From positions 1 to 52,721 of the forward strand of contig NZ_PGCP01000007.1 of NCBI RefSeq assembly GCF_002812985.1: a stretch of 52,721 nt of DNA, given 5' to 3'. This document shows positions 26,451 through 36,332 of this stretch, one piece after another. Position 1 is the stretch's first letter. Every line of letters starts with the position of its first letter. Made by a program: the position numbers and the translations under genes. The notes beneath the pieces were generated by a model. The model made no database searches and was not told the DNA's origin. It worked only from the letters and a program-made list of their open reading frames with translations. This DNA comes from Aeromonas lusitana. GTDB lineage: Bacteria; Pseudomonadota; Gammaproteobacteria; Enterobacterales; Aeromonadaceae.

Positions 26451-27065
26451 TTAGGCTACCTGAATGGGGGCCGTCACATATTTGAACAGGAAATCAGTCA
26501 CCTCTTCCCGGGACGGGCGCTGGGGCTGATTGATCATCTGCATCATGACGTAGCCAAACCCGGTCAGGGAACGGGCCAGATCCTGCGCCGACAGCACGCT
26601 CTGGATCTCGCCATTGTCCATGGCTGCCTGCAGGTGGGGCGCGATGCGTTCCAGCGCCTTGTCCAGCAAGCGGGTGTAGCGGGGCCATACCTCTTCGCGT
26701 ACCGATGAACTCCATTCCAGCCAGATACTGGCATGGTCCGGTTTGTCATAGGCCGCGTCGACAAACAGTTTTACGTGGCGGTGGATGCTGTCCTTGACCG
26801 GACCCTGACCGCTGTAGGCCTGCTCGAGGATCTGTTGCACAAAGCCTTCGATCTCGGCCAGCACTTCATCGACCAGATCTTCACGGGTATTGAAGTAGTT
26901 GAACACGGTCGCGACCGATACCTTGGCCTGTTCCGCGATCTCGGCATGCCCCGCACGGCCGATGCCGCGACGGGAGAATACCTCGATGGCACATTCCATC
27001 AATTGATCACGACGAGCCTCCGGCGAGAGCCGGGTTCGACGTCTTATTTCTGCGCGTGGTTCCAT
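26451..27065 (-). CDS. litR: Quorum-sensing regulator LitR (HapR/LuxR family)
   Basis: The 204-residue TetR-fold regulator is an orthologue of Vibrio HapR/LuxR/SmcR. The N-terminal helix-turn-helix region (RTRLSPEARRDQLMECAIEVF, RRGIGRAGHAEIAEQAKVSVATVFNYFNTREDLVDEVL) is nearly residue-for-residue HapR, including the FNYF recognition helix. The C-terminal dimer/ligand domain retains WLEWSSSVREEVWP. It is next to hpt as in Vibrio. The Shine-Dalgarno is poor (GATGAA), as expected for a gene under translational control. It would act as the high-cell-density master regulator. Confidence 0.92.
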   Translation of the reverse strand: MEPRAEIRRRTRLSPEARRDQLMECAIEVFSRRGIGRAGHAEIAEQAKVSVATVFNYFNTREDLVDEVLAEIEGFVQQILEQAYSGQGPVKDSIHRHVKLFVDAAYDKPDHASIWLEWSSSVREEVWPRYTRLLDKALERIAPHLQAAMDNGEIQSVLSAQDLARSLTGFGYVMMQMINQPQRPSREEVTDFLFKYVTAPIQVA

Positions 27066-27083
27066 AGTTTTTTCATCTAATAG

Positions 27084-27106
27084 TTATTGATTATGGTGTT
27101 TATAGT
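27084..27106 (-). promoter_or_regulatory. Possible LitR operator near litR start
   Basis: About 20 bp upstream of litR the plus strand reads TTATTGATTA, a perfect left half of the HapR/LuxR operator consensus, followed by a poor right half (TTTATAGTA). Autoregulation is known in HapR. The single good half-site makes this tentative. Confidence 0.3.
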
Positions 27107-27266
27107 ATTGTCACCGATAATGCCAAATGGCTTGCTAACTCTATCAATTAAAATAAGCCGATAAAAGCATCACGTATGCCTGACGCCCTCCGGTTGGAAT
27201 GGTAGAATCATCGGTTTTGATGTTAATGAACGGCCAATTACCCTTTGGCCATTAATGGAGTATGTG

Positions 27267-27797
27267 ATGAAACACATTGTCGAGGTGATGATCTCCGAGG
27301 CCGACGTGGCCGCCCGGATCGCCAAACTGGGTGAAGAGATCACCGCTCGTTACCAGGGTTCCGAAGAAGTGGTCATGATTGGCTTGCTGCGTGGCTCCTG
27401 CGTCTTCCTGGCCGATCTGTGCCGTCAGACCCAGCTGCCCATCACCCTGGATTTTATGACCGCCTCCAGCTATGGCTCCGGCATGCACAGCACCCGTGAC
27501 GTGCGCATCCTCAAAGATCTGGATGACGACATCAAGGGCAAGGATATCGTGATCGTCGAAGACATCATCGATACCGGTTACACCCTCAACAAGGTGCGCG
27601 AGATCCTCTCCCTGCGTGAACCCAAATCCCTGGCCATCTGCACCCTGCTGGACAAGCCGTCCCGCCGTGAGGTGCAGGTACCGGTGGACTGGATTGGCTT
27701 CTCCATTCCGGACGAGTTCGTGGTGGGCTGTGGTATCGACTACGCCCAGAAATATCGTAATCTGCCGTTCATCGGCAAGGTAGTTCCGCAAGAATAA
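27267..27797 (+). CDS. hpt: Hypoxanthine phosphoribosyltransferase
   Basis: The 176-residue enzyme salvages hypoxanthine (and more weakly guanine) with PRPP. The PRPP-binding signature [14 protein letters not shown], the [13 protein letters not shown] loop and the C-terminal [25 protein letters not shown] are typical. Length equals the Vibrio/E. coli proteins (178). TGGAG lies seven bases before ATG 27267; an ATG four codons upstream is less likely. It is divergent from litR with a 200-bp shared control region. Confidence 0.97.
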   Translation: MKHIVEVMISEADVAARIAKLGEEITARYQGSEEVVMIGLLRGSCVFLADLCRQTQLPITLDFMTASSYGSGMHSTRDVRILKDLDDDIKGKDIVIVEDIIDTGYTLNKVREILSLREPKSLAICTLLDKPSRREVQVPVDWIGFSIPDEFVVGCGIDYAQKYRNLPFIGKVVPQE

Positions 27798-27908
27798 GCA
27801 AGGCTCGGAAGTGGCAAAGGCAGGATGGCGTACTGTCATCGACTGTCTGCAGGCGGCCTTGGCCGCCTTTTCTGTCTCGAGATGGGCGCATCCATCACAG
27901 GGGTTGCA

Positions 27909-28826
27909 ATGAACGCATTGGAAATCAGCGGTCTGAAGAAGACCTATCAGGGGGGCGTCGAAGCCCTCAAGGGCATCGATCTCAGTGTCAAGCAGGGGGA
28001 TTTCTTCGCCCTGCTCGGCCCGAACGGCGCGGGCAAGTCCACCACCATCGGCATCATCAGCTCGCTGGTGAACAAGAGTGCCGGCAAGGTGAAGGTGTTT
28101 GGCTATGACATCGATGGCCAGCTGGAGCAGGCCAAGGCCCAGCTCGGTCTGGTGCCTCAGGAGTTCAACTTCAGCCAGTTCGAGAAGGTGAGCCAGATAG
28201 TCACCCATCAGGCTGGTTTCTATGGCGTGCCGAGCAGCGAAGCCAAGGTCCGCGCCGAGAAGTACCTGCGTCAGCTCGATCTGTGGGACAAGCGCGACAT
28301 GGCGGCCCGCACCCTGTCCGGTGGCATGAAGCGCCGCCTGATGATAGCCCGCGCCCTGATGCATGAACCCAAGCTGCTGATTTTGGATGAACCGACCGCC
28401 GGGGTGGACATCGAGATCCGCCGATCCATGTGGCAGTTCCTGCAACAGCTCAACGAGCAGGGCGTCACCATAATCCTCACCACCCACTACCTGGAAGAGG
28501 CGGAGATGCTGTGCCGCAACATCGGCATCATCGACAAGGGTCGGCTGATTGAAAACACCAGCATGAAGAACCTGCTCGGCAAGCTGGGCCGGGAGACCTT
28601 CATGCTGGACCTGGCCCCCGGCTCCGCCGTACCCAGTGTGCCCGAGTTCCAGGGCCGCATGCAGGATGAGCGCACCCTGGAGGTGGATCTGGACAAGAGC
28701 CAGTCCCTCAACAGCCTGTTCGAGCAACTCTCCGCCCAGGGAGTGCAGGTGCAGAGCATGCGCAACAAGGCCAACCGGCTGGAAGAGCTGTTCGTCAACC
28801 TGGTGGAAGAGGGGCGCAAAGCATGA
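27909..28826 (+). CDS. yadG: ABC exporter ATPase YadG
   Basis: The 305-residue ATPase has Walker A GPNGAGKST near residue 38, Q-loop PQEFNFSQFEKV, signature LSGGMKRRLMIARAL, Walker B LLILDEPTAGVD and switch TTHYLEEAE. The C-terminal 80 residues are the regulatory extension typical of DrrA/YadG-type exporters. E. coli YadG is 308 residues. It is followed by its membrane partner; substrate unknown. Confidence 0.93.
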   Translation: MNALEISGLKKTYQGGVEALKGIDLSVKQGDFFALLGPNGAGKSTTIGIISSLVNKSAGKVKVFGYDIDGQLEQAKAQLGLVPQEFNFSQFEKVSQIVTHQAGFYGVPSSEAKVRAEKYLRQLDLWDKRDMAARTLSGGMKRRLMIARALMHEPKLLILDEPTAGVDIEIRRSMWQFLQQLNEQGVTIILTTHYLEEAEMLCRNIGIIDKGRLIENTSMKNLLGKLGRETFMLDLAPGSAVPSVPEFQGRMQDERTLEVDLDKSQSLNSLFEQLSAQGVQVQSMRNKANRLEELFVNLVEEGRKA

Positions 28827-28876
28827 GTCTCGCGATTGATCACATCACCTTGCTGGAAGAGGGTTGTACAGCATGA
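28823..28876 (+). CDS. Candidate 17-codon bridging mini-ORF
   Basis: An ATG overlaps the yadG stop (ATGA) and the short frame, ending LLEEGCTA, finishes in an ATGA that contains the yadH start. Its tail and the yadG tail (LVEEGRKA) share the DNA pattern GGAAGAGGG-N8-GCATGA, suggesting a tandem duplication of the gene end that keeps ribosomes loaded for yadH. It is probably a coupling device, not a functional peptide. Confidence 0.3.
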   Translation: MSLAIDHITLLEEGCTA

Positions 28877-29646
28877 ACGCCAACACCTATTACATCGCCT
28901 TCAAGAGCATATTGACCAAGGAAGTGGTGCGCTTCACCCGGATCTGGCTGCAGACGCTGGTGCCGCCGGCCATCACCATGAGCCTCTACTTCGTCATCTT
29001 CGGCAACCTCATCGGCTCGCGCATCGGTGACATGGGGGGCTTCAGCTACATGGAGTTCATCGTGCCCGGCCTCATCATGATGTCGGTCATCACCAACGCC
29101 TACTCCAACGTCGCCTCGTCCTTCTTCAGCGCCAAGTTCCAGCGCAACGTGGAGGAGCTGCTGGTGGCACCGGTGCCGAACTACGTCATCATCGCCGGCT
29201 ACGTGGGTGGCGGTGTGGCGCGCGGCCTCTGCGTCGGCCTCATCGTCACCCTGGTGTCCCTGTTCTTCGTACCGCTGCAGATCCACCATCTGTTCAGCGT
29301 CTGCTTCACCGTGCTGCTGACCGCGATCCTGTTCTCCCTGGCGGGGCTCATCAACGCCGTGTTTGCCAAGACCTTCGACGACATCAGCATCATACCCACC
29401 TTCGTGCTGACGCCGCTCACCTACCTTGGCGGGGTATTCTACTCCATCAGCCTGCTGCCGCCGTTCTGGCAGGGGGTCTCCCAGGTGAACCCCATCATCT
29501 ACATGGTGAACGCGTTCCGCTACGGCTTCCTCGGCATCTCGGACGTGCCGCTCGGCACCGCCTACCTCATCATCATCGGCTTCATCGTGGTGTTCTACGC
29601 CCTGGCCTGGTGGCTCATCTCCCGCGGCACCGGCCTGCGGCACTGA
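28873..29646 (+). CDS. yadH: ABC-2 type permease YadH
   Basis: The 257-residue inner-membrane protein has six hydrophobic segments and the ABC-2 motif region (VEELLVAPVPNYVIIAGYV, and a final PLTYLGGVFYSISLLP with NPIIYMVNAFRYGFLG). E. coli YadH is 256 residues. It forms an exporter with YadG; the substrate is not known. AGAGGG lies ten bases before the ATG, inside the bridging ORF. Confidence 0.93.
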   Translation: MNANTYYIAFKSILTKEVVRFTRIWLQTLVPPAITMSLYFVIFGNLIGSRIGDMGGFSYMEFIVPGLIMMSVITNAYSNVASSFFSAKFQRNVEELLVAPVPNYVIIAGYVGGGVARGLCVGLIVTLVSLFFVPLQIHHLFSVCFTVLLTAILFSLAGLINAVFAKTFDDISIIPTFVLTPLTYLGGVFYSISLLPPFWQGVSQVNPIIYMVNAFRYGFLGISDVPLGTAYLIIIGFIVVFYALAWWLISRGTGLRH

Positions 29647-29661
29647 GTATTTCAGCCATGA

Positions 29662-29690
29662 AAAAAGGCGCCTGCGGGCGCCTTTTGTTT
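29662..29690. terminator. Terminator after yadGH
   Basis: AAAAAGGCGCC pairs with GGCGCCTTTT around TGCG, followed by GTTTT. It lies 16 bp after the yadH stop and also faces the convergent monooxygenase-like gene. Confidence 0.9.
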
Positions 29691-29708
29691 TGTGCATATG
29701 TCATGGAT

Positions 29709-30056
29709 TCAGAACACGGGAGCGTCGTACTGCTGTGGCTCGTCGCTGTAGACGCAGACGTTCCACTTGGCCGCCAAGCCATCGTCGGCGAGGCAGTAGC
29801 GCTCGAAGAAGGCCTTGATCTCGGCCCGCTGGCAGTGCGCCTCGAAGCTCGCCATGTCGCGCCAGATCTCGTTGAACACGATGGGGAAGCTCTCCCCCTC
29901 GGCGAAGGGACTCGGAATGTGGCGGGTCACTATGTATTGCTGGCAGCCATCTTCGCGCAGGGTGTTGGGCTCCAACCCCTGCAAGACCTGGAACAGGGCC
30001 TGCTCCTTGCCCGGCTTGGGCTGGAACTGGGCGATGCAGTAAACCTTCTTGGACAT
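29709..30056 (-). CDS. ABM-domain putative monooxygenase
   Basis: The 115-residue protein has an antibiotic-biosynthesis-monooxygenase (YgiN-like) ferredoxin fold: VYCIAQFQPKPGKEQALFQVLQGLEPNTLREDGCQQY followed by FNEIWRDMASFEAH and a closing beta strand. Relatives oxidise quinols without cofactor or degrade heme; the heme ligands of IsdG are not evident. It sits 15 bp after panC in the same direction, so it may be the last gene of the panB-panC transcript. Confidence 0.8.
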   Translation of the reverse strand: MSKKVYCIAQFQPKPGKEQALFQVLQGLEPNTLREDGCQQYIVTRHIPSPFAEGESFPIVFNEIWRDMASFEAHCQRAEIKAFFERYCLADDGLAAKWNVCVYSDEPQQYDAPVF

Positions 30057-30071
30057 GGTCTATCCTTGAGA

Positions 30072-30929
30072 TCAGGCTGATTGACGCGTCACGACGCGGT
30101 TGTCGATGAGGCGGGCCTTGCCGAGGTAGGCCGCCATCAGGATCACCAGCCGCTCGCAGTCGGCAGAGGCGGATTCGAGGGTGTCCGCATCGACGATGTC
30201 GATGGCATCGGTCCGAAAACCTGCGTTGTCCAAGCGCTGGCTGGCCTGGGCCACCAGGGAGGGCAGATGATGATTGCCCGCCTCGATCTGCTCGGCAATC
30301 CAGTTCATGGTGCGGGCGAGCTCGGGAGCCAGGGCGCGCTCGGCGGCGCTCAGGTAGCCGTTGCGCGAGGAGAGGGCCAGGCCGTCGTCGGCGCGTACCG
30401 TGGGCACGCCGACGATCTGCACCGGCATGGCCATGTCGGCCACCATCTTGCGAATGAGCGCGAGTTGCTGGTAATCCTTCTGGCCGAAGCAGGCCACGTC
30501 CGGCTGTACCAGGTTGAACAGCTTGCTGACGACGGTACTCACTCCGCGGAAATGACCGGGGCGCAGGGCGCCTTCCAGCAGGCCGGAGAGGCCGGGGACC
30601 TCGACAAAGGTCTGGCTCGCCAACCCATGGGGGTACATCAGCTCGGGAGTCGGGGTGAACACCAGATCCACGCCGGCAGCCTGCAGGGCGGCGCAGTCCT
30701 GCTCCAGGGTGCGGGGGTAGTTGGCGAGATCTTCTGCCTTGTCGAACTGCAAAGGGTTCACGAAGATGCTGACCACCACCTTCTCGCCGTGGCTGCGGGC
30801 CTCGTTGACCAGGGTCAGGTGACCCTGATGCAGATTGCCCATGGTGGGCACGAATGCGATGGCACGCCCTTCACGGCGCCATTGACCGATCTGCTCACGC
30901 AGGGCGGCGGGATTATTAACGACGAGCAT
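30072..30929 (-). CDS. panC: Pantothenate synthetase PanC
   Basis: The 285-residue enzyme condenses pantoate with beta-alanine using ATP. The HIGH-like motif [14 protein letters not shown] near residue 30, [21 protein letters not shown], and the KMSK-like LSSRNGYLS are intact, as is [16 protein letters not shown] lies seven bases before ATG 30929. E. coli PanC has 283 residues. It follows panB; panD is not in the window. Confidence 0.97.
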   Translation of the reverse strand: MLVVNNPAALREQIGQWRREGRAIAFVPTMGNLHQGHLTLVNEARSHGEKVVVSIFVNPLQFDKAEDLANYPRTLEQDCAALQAAGVDLVFTPTPELMYPHGLASQTFVEVPGLSGLLEGALRPGHFRGVSTVVSKLFNLVQPDVACFGQKDYQQLALIRKMVADMAMPVQIVGVPTVRADDGLALSSRNGYLSAAERALAPELARTMNWIAEQIEAGNHHLPSLVAQASQRLDNAGFRTDAIDIVDADTLESASADCERLVILMAAYLGKARLIDNRVVTRQSA

Positions 30930-30993
30930 CAATAGTTCACCTTCGGATACATCTAAGAGAGATGGGTTGGGGGAGTCAGCGGCAGATGGCGAA

Positions 30994-31013
30994 GCGGGGG
31001 CCAAGGCCCCCGC
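30994..31013 (-). other. Hairpin between panB and panC
   Basis: GCGGGGGCC pairs with GGCCCCCGC around AA in the 105-bp panB-panC gap. It has no downstream T-run on the minus strand, so it may attenuate or stabilise rather than terminate. Confidence 0.55.
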
Positions 31014-31034
31014 TCACGTCCCTGAGGCTGGCAG

Positions 31035-31829
31035 TCAGTTGAAGCAGTGCTCTGGGCCCGGGAAAGTGCCCTCGCTGACCTCTTTCACATAGAGGCGGAT
31101 GGCGGCATGCATGTCACCGGTTTCGGCCAGGAAGTTCTTGGTGAACTTGGGCACATAGCCGGAGGTGATGCCGAAGGCATCGTGCATGACCAGGATCTGG
31201 CCGTCGGTGGCGGGGCCGGCCCCTATGCCGATCACCGGAATGCGCAGCGCCTTGGTGATGCGCTCGGCCAGGGCGACCGGCACGCATTCGAGCACCAGCA
31301 GCTGGATGCCGGCGGCTTGCAGTTCGAGGGCCTGGCGGTACATCTCCTGGGCGTGGAACTCGTCGCGCCCCTGTACCTTGAAGCCGCCAAACACGTGAAC
31401 GGATTGCGGGGTCAGGCCGAGGTGGCCGCAGACAGGCACGCCGTTGCGGGTCAGGTGGCGGATGCTGTCACACAGCCAGTCGCCCCCTTCCATCTTCACC
31501 ATGCGAGCGCCGGCGGCCATCAGGCGGGCGGCGTTCTGGTAGGTCTGCTCAGGGGTGGCGTAGCTCATGAACGGCATGTCGCTCACCACCAGTGCCTTGG
31601 CTGTGCCGCGCACCACGCAGCGGGTGTGATAGACCATCTCATCCATGTTGACGCCCAGAGTATCTTCACCCCCCTGCAGCACCATGCCGAGGGAATCACC
31701 GATGAGCAGCACCTGAGCGCCTTCGTCGTCGAACAGCTTGGCGAAGCTGGCATCATAGGCGGTGATGGCGGTGATCTTTTGCCCGTCCTGCTTCATTTTC
31801 AACAGGCTGCCGGTGGTTATCTTGCTCAT
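31035..31829 (-). CDS. panB: Ketopantoate hydroxymethyltransferase PanB
   Basis: The 264-residue enzyme transfers a hydroxymethyl group from methylene-THF to alpha-ketoisovalerate, the first step of pantothenate synthesis. The [32 protein letters not shown] block with Mg2+-binding Asp residues and [21 protein letters not shown] are diagnostic. Length is identical to E. coli PanB. It lies 18 bp after folK. Confidence 0.98.
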   Translation of the reverse strand: MSKITTGSLLKMKQDGQKITAITAYDASFAKLFDDEGAQVLLIGDSLGMVLQGGEDTLGVNMDEMVYHTRCVVRGTAKALVVSDMPFMSYATPEQTYQNAARLMAAGARMVKMEGGDWLCDSIRHLTRNGVPVCGHLGLTPQSVHVFGGFKVQGRDEFHAQEMYRQALELQAAGIQLLVLECVPVALAERITKALRIPVIGIGAGPATDGQILVMHDAFGITSGYVPKFTKNFLAETGDMHAAIRLYVKEVSEGTFPGPEHCFN

Positions 31830-31847
31830 AACGTTGCTCCTACTCCT

Positions 31848-32345
31848 CTACTCGTCCGTGGCACCGGCAAGGATCGACAGACCATTGCGCGGGCAGCGGG
31901 CAACCAGTTCGGTGAGCGGGGTGCCACAGGGCAGCACCAGGGTGGGTGCGAGCTCGGCAAGGGGAAGCAGGACGAACTCCCGCTCCTTCATGCCGTAGTG
32001 GGGGACGGTCAGGCGTTCATGCTGGATGACCTGCTCGCCGTACAGCAGCAGGTCCAGATCCAGGGTCCTTGGACCCCAACGCTCGTCCTTGCGCACTCGT
32101 CCCTGTTCCAACTCGATTTTCTGCAGTTGATCCAGCAAGGCCAGGGGGCCGAGCTGGGTATGAAGTCGCACCACGGCATTGACGTAGTCCGGCTGATCCG
32201 CCGGGCCCATGGGGCGACTGCCGTAAAGTTGCGAGGCCTGTTGCAGCTCTGACTCTGGCAGTACCGCCAGCGCCATGATGGCGTGTCTGGCCTGGGCAAT
32301 GGGATTGCCCAGGTTGGAGCCGACGGCAACGAAGACCTCGATCAT
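31848..32345 (-). CDS. folK: HPPK, folate synthesis FolK
   Basis: The 165-residue pyrophosphokinase activates 6-hydroxymethyl-7,8-dihydropterin for folate synthesis. It has the N-terminal VAVGSNLGNP, the loop YGSRPMGPADQPDYVNAV and the signature RWGPRTLDLDLLLYG that supplies the Mg2+-binding Asp pair. It is immediately downstream of pcnB (9 bp gap), as in E. coli. Confidence 0.97.
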   Translation of the reverse strand: MIEVFVAVGSNLGNPIAQARHAIMALAVLPESELQQASQLYGSRPMGPADQPDYVNAVVRLHTQLGPLALLDQLQKIELEQGRVRKDERWGPRTLDLDLLLYGEQVIQHERLTVPHYGMKEREFVLLPLAELAPTLVLPCGTPLTELVARCPRNGLSILAGATDE

Positions 32346-32354
32346 CTGTGTCCT

Positions 32355-33815
32355 TTACTCAGCCGCTTTCGGCTTGCGGCGACGGGGGCGACGACGGTTG
32401 CGGCTGTTGCTGCCGCGCTTCTCGACATCACCGCTACGGGCCTCACCGGCCTGACCACGCTCACCGCTTGCAGGGCGGCGGGTCGCCTCCCGCTGCAGTT
32501 GTGGGCGCACGTCCGGGTTGGAGGCCACGTAGCGCTCCCACCAGCTGGCGAGCTCGCCCAGACCCCGTTCGACCCGGTTGCGCAGCAACAGGAAGTCAAA
32601 GGCCGCGCGGAACTTGGGATGCTCCATGGCGCGCTCGGGATGACGGCCCTGACGGCGAGTCAGTCGCTGTTGCAGCGCCCAGATGTCACGCACATCCGTG
32701 GTGAAGCGGCGCGGCACGGCTATGATGCGTACCTGAGCATCCAGCACCTCGTTGATGGCCAGCATGAAAGCGTCGTGCCAGGGCAGGCCGCTCTCGTTTT
32801 CCAGTACGCGAGCACGGGCCTCTACGGCGCCCCACAGCAGGGTGGCGTAGAGGAAGGCCGGGGATACCCGCTTCTCTTCACGGACCCGGGTGTCGGTATC
32901 CATCAAGGCTTGCTCGATGAACTGCTCGAACGGTGAGGTGCCATGGGGGGTGAACAGGGCGGCAACCTGCGGGAACAGCGGCTGGAACAGCCCGTATTCA
33001 CGCAGCAGCTTGTAGGTCGCCAGACCGTCGCCAGCCAGGAACAGCTTGAGGGTCTCCTCAAACAGGCGGGCGGCGGGAATGTCCTGCAGCAGCGGTGCCA
33101 GCTCCTTGATGGGGGCGGCGGTGCGTGGGCTGATGGTCATGTCCAGCTTGGCTGCGAAACGCACGGCGCGCAGCATGCGCACCGGATCTTCCCGGTAACG
33201 GGTCTCGGGGTCGCCGATCAGCTCCAGCTTGCGCTGGGCGAGATCCTCGATGCCACCCTCGAAGTCGTGCAGGGTGAAGTCCCTGGCGCTGTAGTAGAGG
33301 GCGTTGACGGTAAAGTCACGGCGCTCGGCATCCTCTTCGATGGTGCCGTAGACGTTGTCGCGCAGCAGCATGCCTTCATCAGACTGGGCCGACACGTGCT
33401 TGCTGGTATTGACCTGATGGTGGTGACCACGGAAGGTAGCCACTTCGATCACGTCACGACCAAAGACGATGTGGGCCAGGCGGAAGCGGCGGCCGATCAG
33501 GCGGCAGTTGCTGAACAGCGCCTTGATCTGCTCCGGCGTCGCGTTGGTGGCGATGTCGAAATCCTTTGGCGTCTTCCCGAGCAGAATATCCCGGACGCCG
33601 CCGCCGACCAGGTAGGCATCATAGCCACCCTTGTTCAGGCGGTAGAGCACCTTGAGCGCATTCTCGCTGATCTCTTTGCGCGAGATGGGGTGCTGGTCAC
33701 GGCTCAAGGTTCGACGCTGACCGGCGACGTGGGCCGGCAGGGGAGATTCTATCGACTGCTCGCCGTCTTCCTTGCCGAGCACCTTGCGGCAAAAGTTTGC
33801 GATCTGGGAAAAAAT
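32355..33815 (-). CDS. pcnB: Poly(A) polymerase PcnB with AUU start
   Basis: The 486-residue nucleotidyltransferase adds 3' A-tails that mark RNA for decay and controls ColE1-type plasmid copy number. Motifs: [24 protein letters not shown] with the catalytic Asp pair, [24 protein letters not shown]; a basic tail ([11 protein letters not shown]) ends the protein. I place the start at ATT (33815) because [13 protein letters not shown] aligns with E. coli [13 protein letters not shown] and AAGAGGTG is ideally spaced for it. The in-frame ATG at 33830 lacks a ribosome site. E. coli pcnB also starts at AUU. Confidence 0.93.
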   Translation of the reverse strand: MFSQIANFCRKVLGKEDGEQSIESPLPAHVAGQRRTLSRDQHPISRKEISENALKVLYRLNKGGYDAYLVGGGVRDILLGKTPKDFDIATNATPEQIKALFSNCRLIGRRFRLAHIVFGRDVIEVATFRGHHHQVNTSKHVSAQSDEGMLLRDNVYGTIEEDAERRDFTVNALYYSARDFTLHDFEGGIEDLAQRKLELIGDPETRYREDPVRMLRAVRFAAKLDMTISPRTAAPIKELAPLLQDIPAARLFEETLKLFLAGDGLATYKLLREYGLFQPLFPQVAALFTPHGTSPFEQFIEQALMDTDTRVREEKRVSPAFLYATLLWGAVEARARVLENESGLPWHDAFMLAINEVLDAQVRIIAVPRRFTTDVRDIWALQQRLTRRQGRHPERAMEHPKFRAAFDFLLLRNRVERGLGELASWWERYVASNPDVRPQLQREATRRPASGERGQAGEARSGDVEKRGSNSRNRRRPRRRKPKAAE

Positions 33816-33982
33816 GGTACACCTCTTCATGACTTCAAATTGACGGGAGGCCAAAAAATAGCGGCCTATCATAGCTCAGCCCCAGCCAAATGAGAAACTG
33901 TGTGGCCTGCTCTGATCATATAAGCACGGGAGTCGTTTCTTCAGCATGCTCATACCAGACCAAATAAGGGGGCTGAGCCGCG

Positions 33983-34900
33983 TTACTCGCGAGGCCCCAT
34001 GGGGATCTTTTGCTGGCGGGGAACCTGCTCCAGCCGCCAGTGCGTTATACCCCAGGCGATGATCTCATCGATTGTGCCAGCCGCGAGCTCAGGGGGCGGA
34101 CACTGGCCGAGAAACGCGAGTGCCTGCCAGAGCGCCGGTCTCACTTCATCGGGCGCCAGCGCCGGGGCGTGATTCTGCTTGGAGAGCTTGTTGCCATCGG
34201 CCAGCACCGCCAGTGGCAGATGCACCCAATCAGGAACAGCGGCCCCCAGAACCTGGTAGAGCGCAATCTGGCGCACCGTGGGCTCCAGCAGGTCGGCACC
34301 GCGCACTATCTCTGTGATACCGCAATCCATGTCATCCACCACCACCGCCAGGTTGTAGGCGTAGAGGCCATCCCGACGGCGGATGATAAAGTCCTCTTCC
34401 GCCAGTGCTGCGGGCACGGAGACATGACCCTGCAGCGCATCGTCGAACTGGTAGACGGGGTGCTGCTGGCGCAGCCGGGCGGCGCAGCCCTGTGCCCCCA
34501 GCTCCAGCTCACGGCAATGACCGTTGTAGAAGCCGCCGCCGGCCATGATCTCGCGGCGGGTGCAGCGGCACCAGTAGAGATCCTCGGCCCGGTAGAGTTG
34601 CTCGATTATCTCGTCATAGCGCCCATGACGCTGGCTCTGGAACATCACCTCCCCATCCCACTCGAGGCCATAGGCCGCCAGTGTTTCGAGAATGAGCGAA
34701 CTGGCCCCCGCCATCTCCCGCGGCGGATCTATGTCCTCGATGCGCACCAGCCAGCGCCCTCCTTGCGCCCTCGCCTGCAAGAAGCTGCCAAGGGCCGCCA
34801 CCAGGGATCCGAAATGGAGCGGGCCTGAGGGGGAGGGGGCAAAGCGGCCTATATAAGGACGAGTCTGGGGAGAAGGGGCTGTATTCACGGGCACGGCCAT
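33983..34900 (-). CDS. gluQ: Glutamyl-Q tRNA(Asp) synthetase GluQ
   Basis: The 305-residue truncated GluRS paralogue activates glutamate and attaches it to queuosine-34 of tRNA(Asp). The HIGH-like [22 protein letters not shown] and LSKQNHAPA (KMSKS-like) are present, with a Zn-binding cluster in CRCTRREI and NGHCRELE. The anticodon-binding domain of true GluRS is missing, as expected. It lies between dksA and pcnB, the E. coli order. Confidence 0.95.
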   Translation of the reverse strand: MAVPVNTAPSPQTRPYIGRFAPSPSGPLHFGSLVAALGSFLQARAQGGRWLVRIEDIDPPREMAGASSLILETLAAYGLEWDGEVMFQSQRHGRYDEIIEQLYRAEDLYWCRCTRREIMAGGGFYNGHCRELELGAQGCAARLRQQHPVYQFDDALQGHVSVPAALAEEDFIIRRRDGLYAYNLAVVVDDMDCGITEIVRGADLLEPTVRQIALYQVLGAAVPDWVHLPLAVLADGNKLSKQNHAPALAPDEVRPALWQALAFLGQCPPPELAAGTIDEIIAWGITHWRLEQVPRQQKIPMGPRE

Positions 34901-34970
34901 CGGGGAAAGCGGTTCATTAAGGCTGCATTCTGGGACGCACCCGGCAAAATCTCAACAATAAAGCGCAATA

Positions 34971-34999
34971 AAAAAGGGAGCTCGCAAGCTCCCTTTTTT
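34971..34999 (-). terminator. Terminator after dksA
   Basis: On the minus strand AAAAAAGGGAGCT pairs with AGCTCCCTTTTTT around a short TGCG-type loop, 21 bp after the dksA stop. It may limit dksA read-through into gluQ. Confidence 0.85.
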
Positions 35000-35019
35000 G
35001 TTCACGTCGACGGTCGGCA

Positions 35020-35469
35020 TCAGCCAGCCATCTGTTTTTCCTTGATTTCAGCCAGCGTCTTGCAGTCGACACAGAGGTCAGCAGTCGGACGGGCTTCCAA
35101 GCGACGAATGCCGATTTCGATGCCGCAATGTTCGCAGTAACCAAAATCGTCTTCTTCGAGCAGCAGCAAGGTCTTTTCGATCTTCTTGATCAGCTTGCGC
35201 TCACGGTCGCGGGTACGCAGTTCGAGAGCAAACTCTTCTTCCTGCGCGGCGCGATCGACTGGATCCGGAAAGTTGGCAGCCTCATCTTTCATGTGGTCAA
35301 CGGTGCGATCAACTTCCTGCATCAGTTGGTTGCGCCAGGCTCCCAGGATCTTGCGGAAATGTACCTTCTGTTGGTCATTCATGTATTCCTCACCGGCTTT
35401 CGGCTGGTAAGGCTCTACACCCGCAATGGCCAGGGGGCCCAGAGATTTCCTGTTTTCGCCTGTTGGCAT
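35020..35469 (-). CDS. dksA: Transcription factor DksA
   Basis: The 149-residue protein binds the RNA polymerase secondary channel and, with ppGpp, represses rRNA promoters such as the one at the right end of this window. It has a long coiled coil (about residues 35-108) with the tip Asp-x-x-Asp-x-Ala in [13 protein letters not shown], and a four-Cys zinc finger (CEHCG near 114, CVDCK near 135). Sequence is almost identical to E. coli DksA through the second half. Confidence 0.98.
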   Translation of the reverse strand: MPTGENRKSLGPLAIAGVEPYQPKAGEEYMNDQQKVHFRKILGAWRNQLMQEVDRTVDHMKDEAANFPDPVDRAAQEEEFALELRTRDRERKLIKKIEKTLLLLEEDDFGYCEHCGIEIGIRRLEARPTADLCVDCKTLAEIKEKQMAG

Positions 35470-35588
35470 GCCCTGTCTCCTAATTCAGCACGCTACCCGT
35501 GCCATCCATAAATTGAGGGCGGTATCTATAGCAGAAGGGTCAACAGGAGGCAAACAAGCCTTGCCAATAATGTTACCCACTCCAGCAT

Positions 35589-36332
35589 TTATTTGTTGCC
35601 CTCGGGTAGCAGGTGGTCAGATTCAAACGGAATAAAGTCTTGAGCCACCATGCCCTGCACCCCAACATGGGGGCGATAGCATAAAATTTCAACCCCTGCC
35701 GCCATCGCCTGCTCAACAAGCTGACTATAGTGCGGATCTATATGGGCTGCAGGGCGCATTCGTTCAATCCCTGAGTGTAATACCATGAACAGCAGCACGG
35801 ATCTGTGACCGGCTGCCTTCATGGCCATTAATTCACGCAAATGCTTGGCGCCGCGCGTGGTCACCGCATCCGGAAAGTAGCCCATGCCGGGTCGATCGCG
35901 CTCATCCAGTAGGGTCACCGACTTCACCTCTATGTAACAGCTCGGCTTGTCATCGTCTTCCAAGAGCAGATCGATGCGGCTGTTCTCCTCGCCATACTTC
36001 ACCTCGGTGCGCAGCCTGGCATAGCCCTCGAGTGGCGCCAACGCACCCTGCTCGATCAGCTCCTTGGCAATCTGGTTGGCCCGCGCCGTGTTGACGCAGA
36101 TAAAGTGCCCCGCCGGACTCTCGGCTATCTCCCAGCTGTGGGCCAGCTTGCGCTTGGGATTGTTGGAGGTGGAATACCAGACCCGGGTGCCCGGCAGGGC
36201 GCAGCCGGTCATGGCCCCCGTGTTGGCACAGTGGATGGTGATGGTCTCGCCGCTGTCGAGTTGCACATCAGTCAGGAAGCGCTTGTAGCGACTGATGAGC
36301 AGCCCGGACTGCAGGGGGGGATCGAAGATCAT
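35589..36332 (-). CDS. sfsA: Sugar fermentation stimulation protein SfsA
   Basis: The 247-residue protein belongs to the SfsA family: an N-terminal OB-like domain ([30 protein letters not shown]) and a C-terminal PD-(D/E)XK nuclease-like domain ([41 protein letters not shown]). It was named for a maltose-metabolism effect in E. coli; its biochemical role is unclear. The start overlaps the thpR stop by four bases (ATGA). Confidence 0.94.
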   Translation of the reverse strand: MIFDPPLQSGLLISRYKRFLTDVQLDSGETITIHCANTGAMTGCALPGTRVWYSTSNNPKRKLAHSWEIAESPAGHFICVNTARANQIAKELIEQGALAPLEGYARLRTEVKYGEENSRIDLLLEDDDKPSCYIEVKSVTLLDERDRPGMGYFPDAVTTRGAKHLRELMAMKAAGHRSVLLFMVLHSGIERMRPAAHIDPHYSQLVEQAMAAGVEILCYRPHVGVQGMVAQDFIPFESDHLLPEGNK

